From: Coniella vitis
Taxonomy: Eukaryota; Ascomycota; Sordariomycetes; Diaporthales; Schizoparmaceae
Direction: 5' to 3'
Length of the DNA stretch: 64,000 bases
NCBI GenBank assembly: GCA_011317545.1
Contig: WUJK01000006.1
Location: 744,001 to 808,000 of the forward strand
Both the position numbers and the translations under genes were made by a program. The notes beneath the pieces are model-generated. The model was not told where the DNA came from, did not search any database, and saw nothing but the letters and a program-made list of their open reading frames with translations. Position 1 is the first letter of the stretch. Each line of letters opens with the position of its first letter. This document shows, one piece after another, positions 11,284 through 22,482 of the stretch.

Positions 11284-12850
11284 ATGTGGATGGCGGCTAG
11301 GAACATGGCAACGACAACGACTCGGTCTCGCTCAGCCACTCATGGCGCACTCACCTTTGAGATGGTGGGAAAGTGCTCGGTGAGGATAGCTCTGTTTTTC
11401 CGTTGTTGTTTTGGTTTTCTTCATCCTTTCCCCCCACAGGACCCCCATGACAATTTCCAGCCGTTGATCATCTACGTCTCGCCGTGGAGGGGAGGAAAGG
11501 AAAGAAAAGTCGTTGTCACTGCAAACATTATTGACCAAAGATGAACAGACCACACGAGCTCGTGCATCCATCTTGACTCTGCCCCATGGCCCCGTCAGTC
11601 TTCCGCTCTTTATGCCCGTGGCAACGCAGGCCTCGCTCAAGGGCATCACCCCCCAGCAATTGGAGCAGACGGGCTGCCGGCTGTGTTTGAACAACACGTA
11701 CCATTTGGGCTTGAAGCCTGGGCAGGAGGTGCTGGATGCGATTGGCGGTGCGCATAAGCTCCAGGGGTGGAAACACAACATCCTCACGGACAGCGGTGGG
11801 TGTGTATATTTTCCCGCCGAAATCTTGCCCCAGTACTTAGTCGTCTATCATCCTCCCACTTACACTCAAAGCAGCTTCCAAATGGTCTCCCTCCTTAAAC
11901 TCGCGACCGTCACAGAAGAAGGCGTCCGCTTCCTCTCCCCGCACGATGGAACCCCTATGCTCCTCACGCCAGAACACTCCATGTCCCTCCAGAACTCTAT
12001 CGGCTCCGACATCATGATGCAACTTGACGACGTCCTCGTCACCACGTCCCCGGACACAGCCCGCATGCGCGAGGCTATGCACCGCTCTGTCCGATGGCTC
12101 GACCGGTGCATAGCCTCGCACCACAACCCAACCACGCAGAACCTCTTTTGCATCATCCAGGGCGGTCTCGACCTCGACATGCGCCGCGAGTGTACCCTGG
12201 CTATGGTCGAGCGGGATACCCCCGGGATTGCGATTGGCGGGCTCAGCGGCGGGGAGGCCAAGAGTGATTATTGCTCAGTGGTTGCGGCGTGCACCGAGTT
12301 GTTGCCAGAGCTGAAGCCAAGGTACGTCATGGGAATCGGATACCCTGAGGATCTGGTTGTGAGTGTTGCGTTGGGCGCAGACATGTTTGATTGTGTGTGG
12401 CCCACGCGCACGGCAAGGTTTGGCAACGCGATCACGGCCAAGGGGATGCTCAAGTTGAAGAACTCAGAGTATGCAAACGACTTTGGAGTGATTGAGGAAG
12501 GCTGTGGTTGTATATGTTGTCGCAGACCCGGACAACAACAAGGTTTTGAAAGCGAAGTCGGACTCGACGGCGATAAAGGCCTATGCCAACAGGAAGAAGG
12601 GTTAGGTGTCACGCGAGCCATGATCCATCACAACGTCGCCAAGGAGACGGTTGCGGCCCACCTGCTCACGCTGCACAATGTGTGGTATCAGTTGAACCTC
12701 ATGCGACAAGTGCGAGAAGCTATTATTGCAGATCGGTATCCGGCGTTTCTGAGGAAGTTTTTCGGCAATTTGTATGCGAGCAAAGAGGAGTATCCGCTGT
12801 GGGCGGTCGAAACCTTGAGACGAGTCGGTGTTGATTTGATGGTTGATTGA
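11284..12850 (+). CDS. Queuine tRNA-ribosyltransferase catalytic subunit (TGT)
   Basis: Exchanges guanine-34 of GU(N)-anticodon tRNAs for queuine. The eukaryotic enzyme works as a heterodimer with a catalytically inactive paralogue. Exons are 11284-11379, 11549-11799 and 11875-12850 (440 aa). Exon 1 is supported by GALTFEMVGKCS joining TTRARAS across a 169-nt intron. The start could instead be 11290 or 11305. Visible family marks: FMPVATQASLKG, NNTYHLGLKPG, the DSGG-FQMVSL active-site loop (Asp about 113), QNSIGSDIMMQLDD, GGLSGGEAK, YVMGIGYPEDLV, and the nucleophile Asp in ADMFDCVWPTR (about residue 288). The zinc site CGCICC...HH is present, but an extra segment of about 20 Gln/Gly/Asp-rich residues lies between its Cys and His ligands. 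Intron 2 (75 nt) is a multiple of three, stop-free and splits DSGG from FQ. Confidence 0.93.
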
Positions 12851-13131
12851 CCGGACAAGGAGAGGTTCGATTAAGAATCAATACAGAATGAAAGAGCAAT
12901 CAAGGTGCCTGAGTACAGATACTCAAAGTCGGGAGGAATGAATGACACAGGCCAACCCGCCCTGACACAGTGTACATTGGTCCGATTATAGAAATATTTT
13001 GGTTGATCTATAGACCTTTTGGTCATAGAATGGGTATCTTCATGACTAAATAGCTTTGCCCTCCTTGCCTTTATACAACCCGATATTGCCTTGCCACTGG
13101 TACTTGACACCTCCCAAACCCCTTTCGTCCT

Positions 13132-15168
13132 TTAAACATCCTGTACAACCTCCTTAAACTCCTTGAGCTCCTCGTTTGCACCACGCCGTAACGACCGGTC
13201 AATAACCTTTGCGCCGTCCTGCATCCAAAAGTCCACTTCGTCAACAATATCGTACACAATGTCCTCGACAATCTGCTCGTCATACCGCTCTACCATAGGC
13301 CGCGGCGGTGTAGCTTGTTTGGGCTTGGCTACTGCTGGCTTTGAGTTGTCGTTGCTCTCGTTGTTGTTGGTGGTGGTGGCGGTGGTATCGTCATCAGTTC
13401 CCCCCATCGCTACATCTCCTTGGCCATCTACTCCTTGCTCCGTGCTCTTCTGCTCCTCTTGCTCATACCCTGGCGGCGGATACCAAAACCTGGGTCCAAA
13501 ATTAACCTGCGCTGCGCCTCCGCGGAAGACGCTCACAGCAGGGTAATACCCTAGCATACCATCGTCGAGGCCTTCCCTCGCATCAGGCTGCTTCGCTGTA
13601 GCGGGTTTCGACGCCAAGGGCAGAAAGGCAAGGAGATTTGTAAAAGCGACGCCCATGTCTACGCCATTCTTGTACACTTTGATGTAGGAATTGGGTAGTG
13701 TTCGCATACAGGGAATGGGGTGGTTCGGGTTCGGTCCCTCTGACGAGCTTGAGTTGTGGCCGCCGCCGCCACCAGCGCCTGATGCAGACATGGGGGACGG
13801 GTTCATGAGGTCTTCCAGCTCTGGCGTAGTATGGTAGTCGGGTGTCTCAAAATAAATGTGTGCTTTGAAGCGGATGGGAAGCCGGTCCCGAACGATATTA
13901 GGCGCTTCTGCAGTGGCTACTGCTGTTACTGGATCTGCTGTCCGGTTGTGTTCGTCTTCCAGACCGTCAACGGCTGGGTTGAACTGGCCTGCAACAACTT
14001 TCCGGTGGAGTTGTTCAGAGGGGAGGCCGATTTCCAAGCCAATGACATCGCCCTCACGCAGATCCTCGCCAGGCGGGAAAAAGTCCTTTGGTCGCGACAT
14101 GTAGACTTTTTGTCCTTGCTTGTCGCGGATGCCGTAGCTGTAGGCGTCGAAGCCGGCGGGGGCATCAATGGCGGCCTCGCGACGCGCAAAGCCCACGCGG
14201 ACATGGCCATGTGACTCGGGAGGGGCGTGCTGCTCAGACTGTTGCTCTGTTCCAGGTGGCGGCGGGTCCTTGAGAAGGCCCTGCGTGATTTTGCACTCCC
14301 AATACCATCTACCCTGCCGTATGGCTATATTTGCGCGCGACATACGCCAGCCCTTGTCGGTGGTAATGTGGCATGCGGAGCGATCAAAGAAGAGGTGGGT
14401 TGCGGCGTCCTCGAAGCTCATGTGCGGGCCAAAGGGCTCAGGCTCGGTCTGGCGGTAGTAAAAGGAGGAAGGGAATTTCGGGTCGGCAATGCAGTGGGTG
14501 TAGTAGTATTGCTTCTTGTTGTAGACGCTGTTTTGCTCGTTAGCTCTTCTTCTCTCGAGAATCCGGCTAGAAGAATGGTTATCAATGGGCTCTTACTGCT
14601 CTTGTGTCTCGAAAAACTCAATTTGTTCGCCATCGGGGCCAGTCACCTGATGGTGGCTCACAAGCTGCGGTCCACGGGCAGGCTCAAAGTCGCTTGACTT
14701 AGGCAGAGGGAGCATGTATCGCGCGGGGCTCGTTTCGGCGGGCGGGACATTTTTGGCGTTCTTTTTGGAGGACTGGCGTGGGTCTGGCGTTGCGCGCAAC
14801 GACTCTGCGCCGCCTCCTTGGGCTGTCGTTGCGGCGGCAGCCTTGGACTCGCGCTTCTTGAGAGACTCCTTCTTTGTGCGTTTCTCGCGGCCCATAACGC
14901 CCGTATTGTTCTCTTCTGGCGCTGACTGGGTCCTCTTGACGCTGGGATCAGGGTTGAGGGGGGAAGAGACAGCGGGCGAGTGGATGTCTTCGTGTGCTCG
15001 CTTTTGGGGCAACGAGGAGACGCTTGGTTGCGATTGTGGCGGCTGTTGCTGCGGTTGTGGTTGTTGAGGCACTGGCGGAGTGACGGTGGATGGCAAGGGA
15101 ATCGGGGTGGTGGAGAATTGCAAGCCACCTCCATTGGAGGGGCTTTCTGCTGGATAGTCGCCTGACAT
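13132..15168 (-). CDS. BRE2: COMPASS (Set1 complex) subunit Bre2/Ash2-like, SPRY domain
   Basis: Part of the Set1/COMPASS histone H3-Lys4 methyltransferase, acting in the nucleus. Two exons, 15168-14597 and 14527-13132, encode 655 aa. The 69-nt intron (14596-14528) joins FFETQE to H-VYNKKQYYYTHCIADP, a conserved Ash2/Bre2 junction. Residues 1-190 are Pro/Gln/Lys-rich and probably disordered. The SPRY core follows: ATHLFFDRSACHITTDKGWR, then GRWYWECKI, HVRVGFARREA, SYGIRDKQGQKVY, GDVIGLEIGLP, and YPAVSVFRGGAAQVNFGPRF. A Ser/Gly insert and an Asn/Thr-rich stretch interrupt it. The C-terminal helix with YDEQIVEDIVYDIVDEVDF resembles the Bre2/Ash2L region that binds the Dpy30/Sdc1 dimer (family knowledge). 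It shares a 543-bp divergent promoter with the splicing gene CEF1. Confidence 0.9.
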
Positions 15169-15711
15169 TATGAGGGCAGACTGCCTCTTTGGCTTCACCT
15201 TGGGACGACAGGCAGCCTTGGGAGAGGTGGGAGACAGCTGTGTGCTGCCTGGTCCGACGAAAGTCGCCAAGTGAAAGCGAAGCGCGACGTTGGAGAGCTC
15301 CAAGACCAGAAAGACGCGCCAGTTGCCAGCCGCGGCTCAGACAGGGATCAGACAGCACGCTATCGATTGGCCGCTAGCGCCCGCAACCGCACTCCACCCC
15401 CTGCAACTTGACCCTGTAGAGGTCATTCTTCTATCTTTCTAGGCTCTTCATCAACTTCAACCAACCTGCCAACTGGCTCTCCCATTTCATCCCACTCCAA
15501 CTGTCTTGTGTACAAGCTTCCCAGCGCAGAAAAAGGCTTTGTCTCTGACATCAGCCCTCCTTGGTTTCGTTGTGAGCTTGATCGAAGCTTTGGTGCTCGG
15601 CTACAGCGCACATCAGCTTCCGATCGCAAGCGGACCATCGACCGTCACAGCGACCTCCAAATCGACTGACCACTTCTGCTTTCTAGACGTGTTGCTTGAC
15701 AAGTCGCCAGA
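15169..15711. promoter_or_regulatory. Divergent promoter between BRE2-like and CEF1 genes
   Basis: A 543-bp region between head-to-head start codons. No TATA box or repeat stands out. Pyrimidine-rich stretches precede the CEF1 start. Confidence 0.5.
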
Positions 15712-18024
15712 ATGCCTGTCGTCAAGGGCGGTGTCTGGACCAATATTGAAGATGAAGTCCTCAAGGCCGCCGTCTCCAAGTACGGCCTGAATCAATGGGC
15801 ACGCGTGTCGTCGCTGCTGGCCCGCAAAACGCCCAAGCAGTGCAAGGCAAGATGGCAGGAATGGCTGGACCCGAGCATTAAAAAGGTCGAGTTCTCTAAA
15901 GAGGAGGATGAGAAGTTGTTGCACCTGGCCAAGCTCATGCCCACACAATGGCGCACCATCGCCCCCATTGTGGGCCGCACCGCCAACCAGTGCATCGAGC
16001 GCTATCAAAAGCTGCTCGACGAGGCAGAACAGCGCGAAGCCTCCGCGCTCGGCATGACGGGCGGCGACGAGGCCTCTGCACCCACTGCTGATGATGTGCG
16101 ACGACTGCGACCCGGCGAGGTCGACCCGGATCCCGAGACGAAGCCTGCGAGGCCTGATACCATTGACCTTGACGAAGATGAAAAGGAGATGCTGAGTGAG
16201 GCGCGTGCCCGTCTTGCAAATACACAAGGAAAGAAGGCCAAGCGCAAGGCCCGTGAGCGCCAGCAGGAGGAGTCCCGACGCTTAGCTGCTTTGCAGAAGC
16301 GACGTGAGCTCAAGACGGCCGGTATCAACGTGAAAGTCACAACGCGGAAACCGGGCCAGATGGACTACAATGCGGATATTCCGTTTGAGAAGAAGGCTGC
16401 TCCTGGATTCTACGACACGATGGACGAGATTACATTGAACGAGAGGCAGCGAGCCAACTTCGACCCCAGGAAACAGCAGTTGGCGCAAGCAAAGAGGAAG
16501 CAGGACGAGGAAGATGAGGCCGGACGGAAGCGACGCAAAAATGACAAAGATGCACCATCCGCGTCCTATCGAGAGGCTCTGAAAGCCGGCCAGATGCAGC
16601 GCATCAGGGAGGCAGAGCAGAGCAGCAAGCGAAGAGCTCTCGCTCTTCCCGCCCCTCAAGTCGGCGAGGGCGAGCTCGAGGAGATTGTCAAGATGGGCAT
16701 GATTGGTGAGCGCGCGAACAGCATGGCGCAGAACAGCGACAACGACGCGACGCGTGGGCTGGTCAACTCATACACAACCCTCAACAGCGGCGCGCCCATC
16801 CGCACACCCAGAGCGCCTGCTCACGAGGATCATATTGCCAACGAGATCAGGAACATCCGCGCATTGACCGAGACGCAGTCGTCGCTTCTTGGTGGGGAAA
16901 ACACGCCGCTTCACGAGGGTGCAGGCTCTACTGGCTTCGAGTCTGTCGCGCCAAGAAAGCAGGACATATTCACACCCAACCCCATGGCAACACCTTTGCG
17001 CCAGGGTGTAAACGGCCCCGGTGCGACGCCTCTACGTCCAGGACAAACCCCCCTGCGCACGCCACGCGACAGCTTTGCCTTGAACGCCCAGAGCAGCGAT
17101 CTTGTAATGCGACAGCAGCTCAAGCGAGGTCTGGCATCTCTGCCCAAGCCCAAGCAGCAATCATGGGAACTCGAACTGCCAGATGACCACCAAGAGGAGC
17201 TCTCCACATCAAACGGTCTACCTGAAGACGCAGCCGACCGAGACCGACGAGAACGCGAAATTCGAGAAGCACAGGCCTTGCTCGAGAGAAAACGACGGAC
17301 CCAGGTCATGCAGAGAAACCTGCCCCGACCGGTGTCTGTCGACTATGCAACACTGCAACGAGCTGCCGAGGAACTGGACAACCCCGCCGAGAAAGCGATT
17401 GCGGAAGAAGCGGGACTTCTCATTCTCTACGACTCGCTGAGATATCCCTTGCCCGCAGCCAACAAGCCTACCACAAGGACCCCACCGCCGCGACTGGACC
17501 AGATTGACGATGAGCAACTGGCCGCAGCGCGGCGACAGATTCTTGTCGAAGCCAAGGGCACACTTGCACCCGAGCAAATCGAGGCAGTCTGGGCCACACC
17601 AAACACGAACTCACTCCTCCTGGGACTCGGTTGCTACGACGACGACGAGGAAGAAGAGAAGCTTAACGCTCTCAAGGCAGCGTACGAGGATGTCCAAGAC
17701 CGCATGATTGCCTCGGCGGAACGGGGCGCCAAGCTTGAGAAGAAGCTCAACTTGCATTTGGGCGGCTACAAGCAGCGTGCTGAAACGCTGCGCAAAAAGG
17801 TGATCGATTCCTCAGACGAGCTGGACAAAGCGGCGAATGCGCTGAGTGCGTTTCGCATCTTGGCGAACTCCGAAGAGACTGCGGTGCGGAATCGGCTGGC
17901 TTCTTTGCGCGAGGAGGTTGCGTTCATTAGCAGAAGGGAGAGGGAGGCACAGGAGCTGTATAGGCGTAATAAGGAGGAATTGGATAGCCTTGTGGCGGCA
18001 GATGGCACAAATGGCTTTCACTGA
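15712..18024 (+). CDS. CEF1: Pre-mRNA-splicing factor Cef1/Cdc5 (Myb-type)
   Basis: Core component of the Prp19-associated (NineTeen) complex required for spliceosome activation; nuclear. Single exon, 770 aa, with an ATG at 15712 immediately followed by the family hallmark N-terminus. Two Myb repeats are visible at about residues 6-55 (GGVWTNIEDEVLKAAV...QWARVSSLL) and 57-104 (FSKEEDEKLLHLAKLMPTQW, then GRTANQCIERYQKLL). A charged linker (Asp/Glu then Lys/Arg) and the conserved segments DIPFEKKAAPGFYDT and LPAPQVGEGELEEIVKMG follow. The C-terminal third is helical with coiled-coil character (about 640-760). Length matches fungal and animal orthologues (about 780-800 aa). Its stop lies 288 bp from that of the convergent gene at 18313. 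Confidence 0.96.
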   Translation: MPVVKGGVWTNIEDEVLKAAVSKYGLNQWARVSSLLARKTPKQCKARWQEWLDPSIKKVEFSKEEDEKLLHLAKLMPTQWRTIAPIVGRTANQCIERYQKLLDEAEQREASALGMTGGDEASAPTADDVRRLRPGEVDPDPETKPARPDTIDLDEDEKEMLSEARARLANTQGKKAKRKARERQQEESRRLAALQKRRELKTAGINVKVTTRKPGQMDYNADIPFEKKAAPGFYDTMDEITLNERQRANFDPRKQQLAQAKRKQDEEDEAGRKRRKNDKDAPSASYREALKAGQMQRIREAEQSSKRRALALPAPQVGEGELEEIVKMGMIGERANSMAQNSDNDATRGLVNSYTTLNSGAPIRTPRAPAHEDHIANEIRNIRALTETQSSLLGGENTPLHEGAGSTGFESVAPRKQDIFTPNPMATPLRQGVNGPGATPLRPGQTPLRTPRDSFALNAQSSDLVMRQQLKRGLASLPKPKQQSWELELPDDHQEELSTSNGLPEDAADRDRREREIREAQALLERKRRTQVMQRNLPRPVSVDYATLQRAAEELDNPAEKAIAEEAGLLILYDSLRYPLPAANKPTTRTPPPRLDQIDDEQLAAARRQILVEAKGTLAPEQIEAVWATPNTNSLLLGLGCYDDDEEEEKLNALKAAYEDVQDRMIASAERGAKLEKKLNLHLGGYKQRAETLRKKVIDSSDELDKAANALSAFRILANSEETAVRNRLASLREEVAFISRREREAQELYRRNKEELDSLVAADGTNGFH

Positions 18025-18312
18025 GGCGGCAGAGGGGTGTGGTATGAAGCCGAAATGCATATAATATTGTACTAAGCCAAGGTTGCTCCGACATGGACAA
18101 GGCCAATACTTGTGTGAATAAGAGGTTTTCCAGAATTTGCCCAAACTTAAATACCGAATCAATCCAACGCCATGAACATTCTTCTTCATCTTCAATAGTC
18201 AAATAGCCTATTACAACGCCCACAGAACGATTCAAAAGGCACTCAATGTCTCCTGTTGTCATTAAGAAAGCATCTTCATCTCAATTCCATCGCATCAGAT
18301 CTGGGTATCTCA

Positions 18313-19675
18313 TCACTTCGTAGCATACTCAACAGCAGGACTTTCCGTGCGAGCAGGCGAGCCGCGCGATTCCAGGAGCATCGGCGAGGTCACACCAGAC
18401 CCGGTTTCTAAGAACTCTTCGACGTGACCGCCGAGGTCTGTAGCGGCTGCCCTTTCTTTCTCTAGTCGAACCTCCCGACCTCTCTTGTGGCAATACCAAA
18501 GTACAAACATGAGCACTAAACTGCTGTTAGCAAGTGTGTTCTTTTTTTTTGTTTTTTTTGCAAAAAAAAAATAAATTAAAAAATGCTAGTATGAAGCATG
18601 GAAACATTCAAGAGTGTGACTTACAGAAAAGCGCAACACTCCAAATAACGCTGGTGCCAATGAAGGCGGGCCATCGAAGCTTGAGAGCATTCACAATGGC
18701 CTTTAACATGCCAACAATGGCGCTTGGCTTGGTGACCAAATCATTGATACTCCGTGGCATCAGCAGCTTCTTGGCTTGGTTCTTGACACTGCCCGCAGCA
18801 GCCGCTTCGTCCCTCTTGATGCCCTGGCTCTCAGCAGCGACAGCCAGTAGCTCGGGCGCCAGGCTCCCCGTCAACTTGGTCGGGAGGCTTGTGACGAGCT
18901 TCTTGAGGCTGCTCGGCAGCTTTTCAAAGTTTCTCGCCAGTGTGCCGTCGTGGTCGTCGAACAGGTGCTGCAAGTCGCGTCCGGCCGTTGGGACGCCATT
19001 GACGAGATCCTTGAGTACGAGGGTGAAGCTCGAGACGAGCTCCTGCGATTCCTTGGACAAGGAGACAACCTTATTGTTGCGCGCCGAGAGGTTTAGGTCG
19101 TCGAGCACACGACTGATGTCTCTTTGCTCGCGCTCTTCTTCCTCCGCGGTGATGACGGCAGCTTCCTGCTGCTGTTGCGGGCCGTCGGCGGCGGCAGGAG
19201 GTGCAAGAGTATCACCGGCTTTCTTCTTGGTGGTTGGTCGTCTGTGAACCCAGTAGGAGAACCGGCTCTTATTGCTATTGTCGTTGCTGTGCTGTGATTT
19301 CTCGCCGGGATTAGCGGCAGCATTCGCTTTCTGATTATTGCTGCTACCGCTGGCGCTGGCGGCCGTTTCGCCTTTGCTGGGGGCTGCGTCTTCAGTGTCA
19401 CTCTCCCAGTCACTTTCCCAGGTGAAATCGGGTGTGCTGCCTCGAGGCGGTAGAGGAGGCCGTTTGCCATCTTCGTCTGAGAAGCCGTCCTCGCCGGTTA
19501 GACGTTCGAAGAAGAGCTCGTCGGCATCGGTGAGGACGGGACCCTGTGGAGTGGGAGACGTGGAGCGAGGCGGTTTTTGCTCTCCTTCCTCGTGGTGCTC
19601 TTTTGCGTCCTGGCGGGCCTTGACCTTTTCATCGCGATTCTTTTTGAATCTCCGAATGGCAAAATATTCTAGCAT
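18313..19675 (-). CDS. Conserved fungal protein with a C-terminal membrane anchor
   Basis: Two exons, 19675-18625 and 18515-18313, encode 417 aa. The start at 19675 gives MLEYFAIRRFKKNRDEK, a characteristic N-terminus of a conserved ascomycete family; no ATG lies upstream in frame. Residues 20-175 are charged, with acidic and Pro-rich blocks (LTDADELFFERLTGEDGFSD, then PPLPPRG). The conserved helical region (about 190-350) includes SRVLDDLNLSARNNKVVSL, SKESQELVSSFTLVLKDLVN and a segment ending TKPSAIVGMLKAIVNAL. Then comes one hydrophobic helix formed across the 109-nt intron (FIGTSVIWSVALF joined to LLMFVLWYCHKRGREVRLE), followed by a short basic tail. This suggests a C-terminally anchored protein with its bulk in the cytosol. 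Function unknown. The acceptor was set by reading frame (tttag at 18516); a nearer cag would break the frame. Confidence 0.8.
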
Positions 19676-20470
19676 CTTGCCCGCTTTGATAGAAACTGCA
19701 AGTTTGTTGTAGTTGTGGCACGAAAAGTCGGTCAAGGTGAAAGAAAGAGTAGAGACCGCAGCGTGCGAGCGTTCGTGTGAGGCTGTACAATTACGGATGA
19801 TGGTTGTTTATGTGGTCGCGCGGGTTTTCTTGATTGCTTGCTGATGCAACTACATGATATTTAAGTTCCAAGGCACGTGTACAACCTGGAGGTCATAGAA
19901 ACGCTATATACTATGTATCCCATGGGCCTCAGAAGAGGGTAAGTGTGCGAAGTGGCGAAAGTGACCAGTGCTGGCCCAGCAGAGGCCGCCTGCAACATAG
20001 CCACTGGAAGCATCTAGCCAGAGCCCATGCTCCTGTGCTGCGTTGTCCTGGCTTGTCCTGGTAATCAAAAAGCTACAGTATACTAGTTGAAGTAGGACCA
20101 TTCAGAAGGACCGGGGGGGGAAAACCTGAAACCTTTTCGCCAAACACTTCCTATGTAACATTTCGTTGAGGCAAGTGCTCTGGACCAAGAGACTGAGCTC
20201 TTGCTCGCAGACGGTGACGTCAAGTGGCAGTAGCTGGAACGTCGACCAATTGTGCTTATGTAAGTAACGAAGTAAACAATGCAATTGCCGATTAAGTACC
20301 ATGCAGGCTGACTCAGCGAGCAGATACACCAGTACTATGTGTTCTATGAAGCGCTTGGCATAGGATTCGGAATATCTACCAAGTACACCTTGATCAATGG
20401 CAATGCTATTCCGAAGACACTGACTGCTTTTGTCTGCGGCTAACCTACCATAGTCGCTCACTTGCTTCTC
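19676..20470. other. Divergent intergenic region before the HET gene
   Basis: About 0.8 kb with no credible reading frame. It contains one TACTATGTA copy (19909-19917) and near-matches. Probably the promoters of the two flanking genes. Confidence 0.5.
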
Positions 20471-22482
20471 ATGGTTACTGCCATGGTTGATGCTCAAAGT
20501 AACCCCACCTCAAAAGGCCAGTACCAATACACGGCTCTGGACAATCCCGCCGAGCATATTCGACTCCTGAGATTCTGCAAGCCGCTATCGCAGCGCAAGC
20601 GGATATCAACACCACTCGACATCGAGTTAAGGGCCTGGCCTTTCAGCCCGAGCCAGCCACCGTGCTATACTGCCATCTCATATGCCTGGGGCGCAATCCA
20701 TCCGACGTCACACCAATCCTCGTCTTTGAGCAGTCTCTTCCCATCACTGCCAACTGCCAGAATGCGCTGATGCAGGCATGGAACCACGATCAGAGTGCAT
20801 GGTATTGGATCGACTCTATATGCATCAACCAAAGGGACGACCAAGAGAAGAGCCTGCAAGTCGCCATGATGGCCAACATCTACTCCTACGCCCAGCTCGT
20901 GCTTGCATGCGTCGGAGGACATGCCGACGACAGCCAGATGTTGCGGCACCTTATACGAAGGGAAGCCTATTTACTCTGTACACTAGATAAGTCTCTACGA
21001 CGGCTCTATCCCTGGCTCTGCAAACTCAAAAAGTCCTTGAACCCTTGCGGAGGAGAGGTACAGAGTCGTAGGTATAGGACATCAAGACTCAAGTCAGTAA
21101 TGGACCTTGTATTCAAAACGTGGATGACAGTCGTTTGGAAACAGCTTTCCCCGCCCCCGCGCCTCGATCCGCTGCTTTGCCTCCTCCAACGCCCCTACTT
21201 TCAGCGGACTTGGATACAACAAGAGATATGTTCTGCCCAAGAAGTCACCGTCTGTTGTGGAAACCATACTTTCCCCTTGCGGGAATTGGTATTTTTGGGC
21301 TGGGCGCTCCGCATTGCCTGGGTGGCTGAAAGGGGTGACCCGCAACTACACCTACACCTGCGGAAAAGGCAAGGTTGGAGGTGCTGGCTAGCATGGCTCT
21401 TGACGACGAAGCAATGCCCGGACGCGACTCAACATGCGTTTGATCAATGGCACCGCTCATGGCGTATGTTCCCAGCCCGCATGGTTTTCTACCGGAGTTA
21501 TTTGCTCCCAGACCAAATCACTCCAAGAATGAGTCTCGACTCGATTTTGATGTTCATCGAGGTAATGCAGTTTCAATGTCAGGATGCGAGGGACAAGTGC
21601 TTCGCAATGCTAGAGCTCATCGACTGGGCAAGTCAGCCGCCGATTGTGCCCGACTACACAAAGGATGCCTTTGAGGTAGCTACGGAGATTGTGACAAGAA
21701 TACACGCGAACAATTGGAAAGATACAACCTTCGCGTCGAAACGAATTGGATCCCTGTTTGAGCTATACGCCTGCTGGGACGGAGTGACGGCCACGACCGC
21801 ATATAATATGGGCTTCATTAGAGCACTTGACTCGCGCAGATCCGCTCAACAAGTCGCCAACCCATCTCTAGAGCCCCTTTTGACACCATCACGAGGAGGG
21901 TTCCGCTATAGCGGATTCTGCCTCAAGGCTACTGACGACACAGGCTGGTGTCTGGAAGACTGCGATGCCACCGTCACAGTTTCGCAGCCGGAGCAATGTT
22001 GCCTTGGACACCTGTCGAATCTAGTCGAAGAGCCTAATGCATGCATCCTCTTGCCCAAAGCAGCAAAAGAGGGAGATTATTGTATTATGCCACTTGGGTA
22101 TTCACAACAATTGACTCACATATTAATCATTAGGCAGTCTCCCACTCCCAGCACCTACAGTTATGTTGGTCAGGCCTTGGTCAACCGGTTGTATTATGAG
22201 GGCTTTGGTTGGCTGCCTAGCCCAGTAGTCAGCGAATATTTGCAAAACTTTGAGGTGTTTCTAACAGCAAATGACCTCCTCCTCTTAGGGGGATTTGATG
22301 AGTTGCTGCCATCATCGCCCATAAACGGGCTTTATCAGAACAACATGGTCATAGCTGCCCAGCTGACCACATATATGGAATTGTGTCTGTGTAGCAATTC
22401 TGAGTCCTCCTTTGCTACCAAAAGGGATAATATCCATTGGACACCAGGATCTGGATGTGAAGATGAAGAGAAAGATGAATGA
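20471..22482 (+). pseudogene. HET (heterokaryon incompatibility) domain gene with a frameshift
   Basis: HET-domain proteins trigger cell death after fusion of incompatible hyphae (family knowledge). The first frame, from ATG 20471 or 20483, encodes QYQYTALDNPAEHIRLLRF and runs to CYTAISYAWG. Continuity then passes to another frame with RNPSDVTPILVFEQSLPITA and WYWIDSICINQRDDQEKS. The two halves abut at about 20687-20694 with no room or signals for an intron. One lost base in the GGGG run is the simplest explanation. Downstream the frame is open for about 597 codons to 22482, including the family-typical DARDKCFAMLELI and VPDYTKDAFEVATEIV. Either the allele is inactive or the assembly has a one-base error. 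The intact remainder suggests recent loss. Confidence 0.8.

Noticed and set aside
12543..12592. Possible third intron in the TGT gene (gttttg...aacag) that would remove the extra zinc-site segment
   Set aside because: It is 50 nt, so removal breaks the frame, while the unspliced frame continues correctly into the conserved C-terminus.
18516..18624. Use of the cag acceptor seven bases before the chosen one in the 18313-19675 gene
   Set aside because: It would put the conserved membrane helix and basic tail out of frame.
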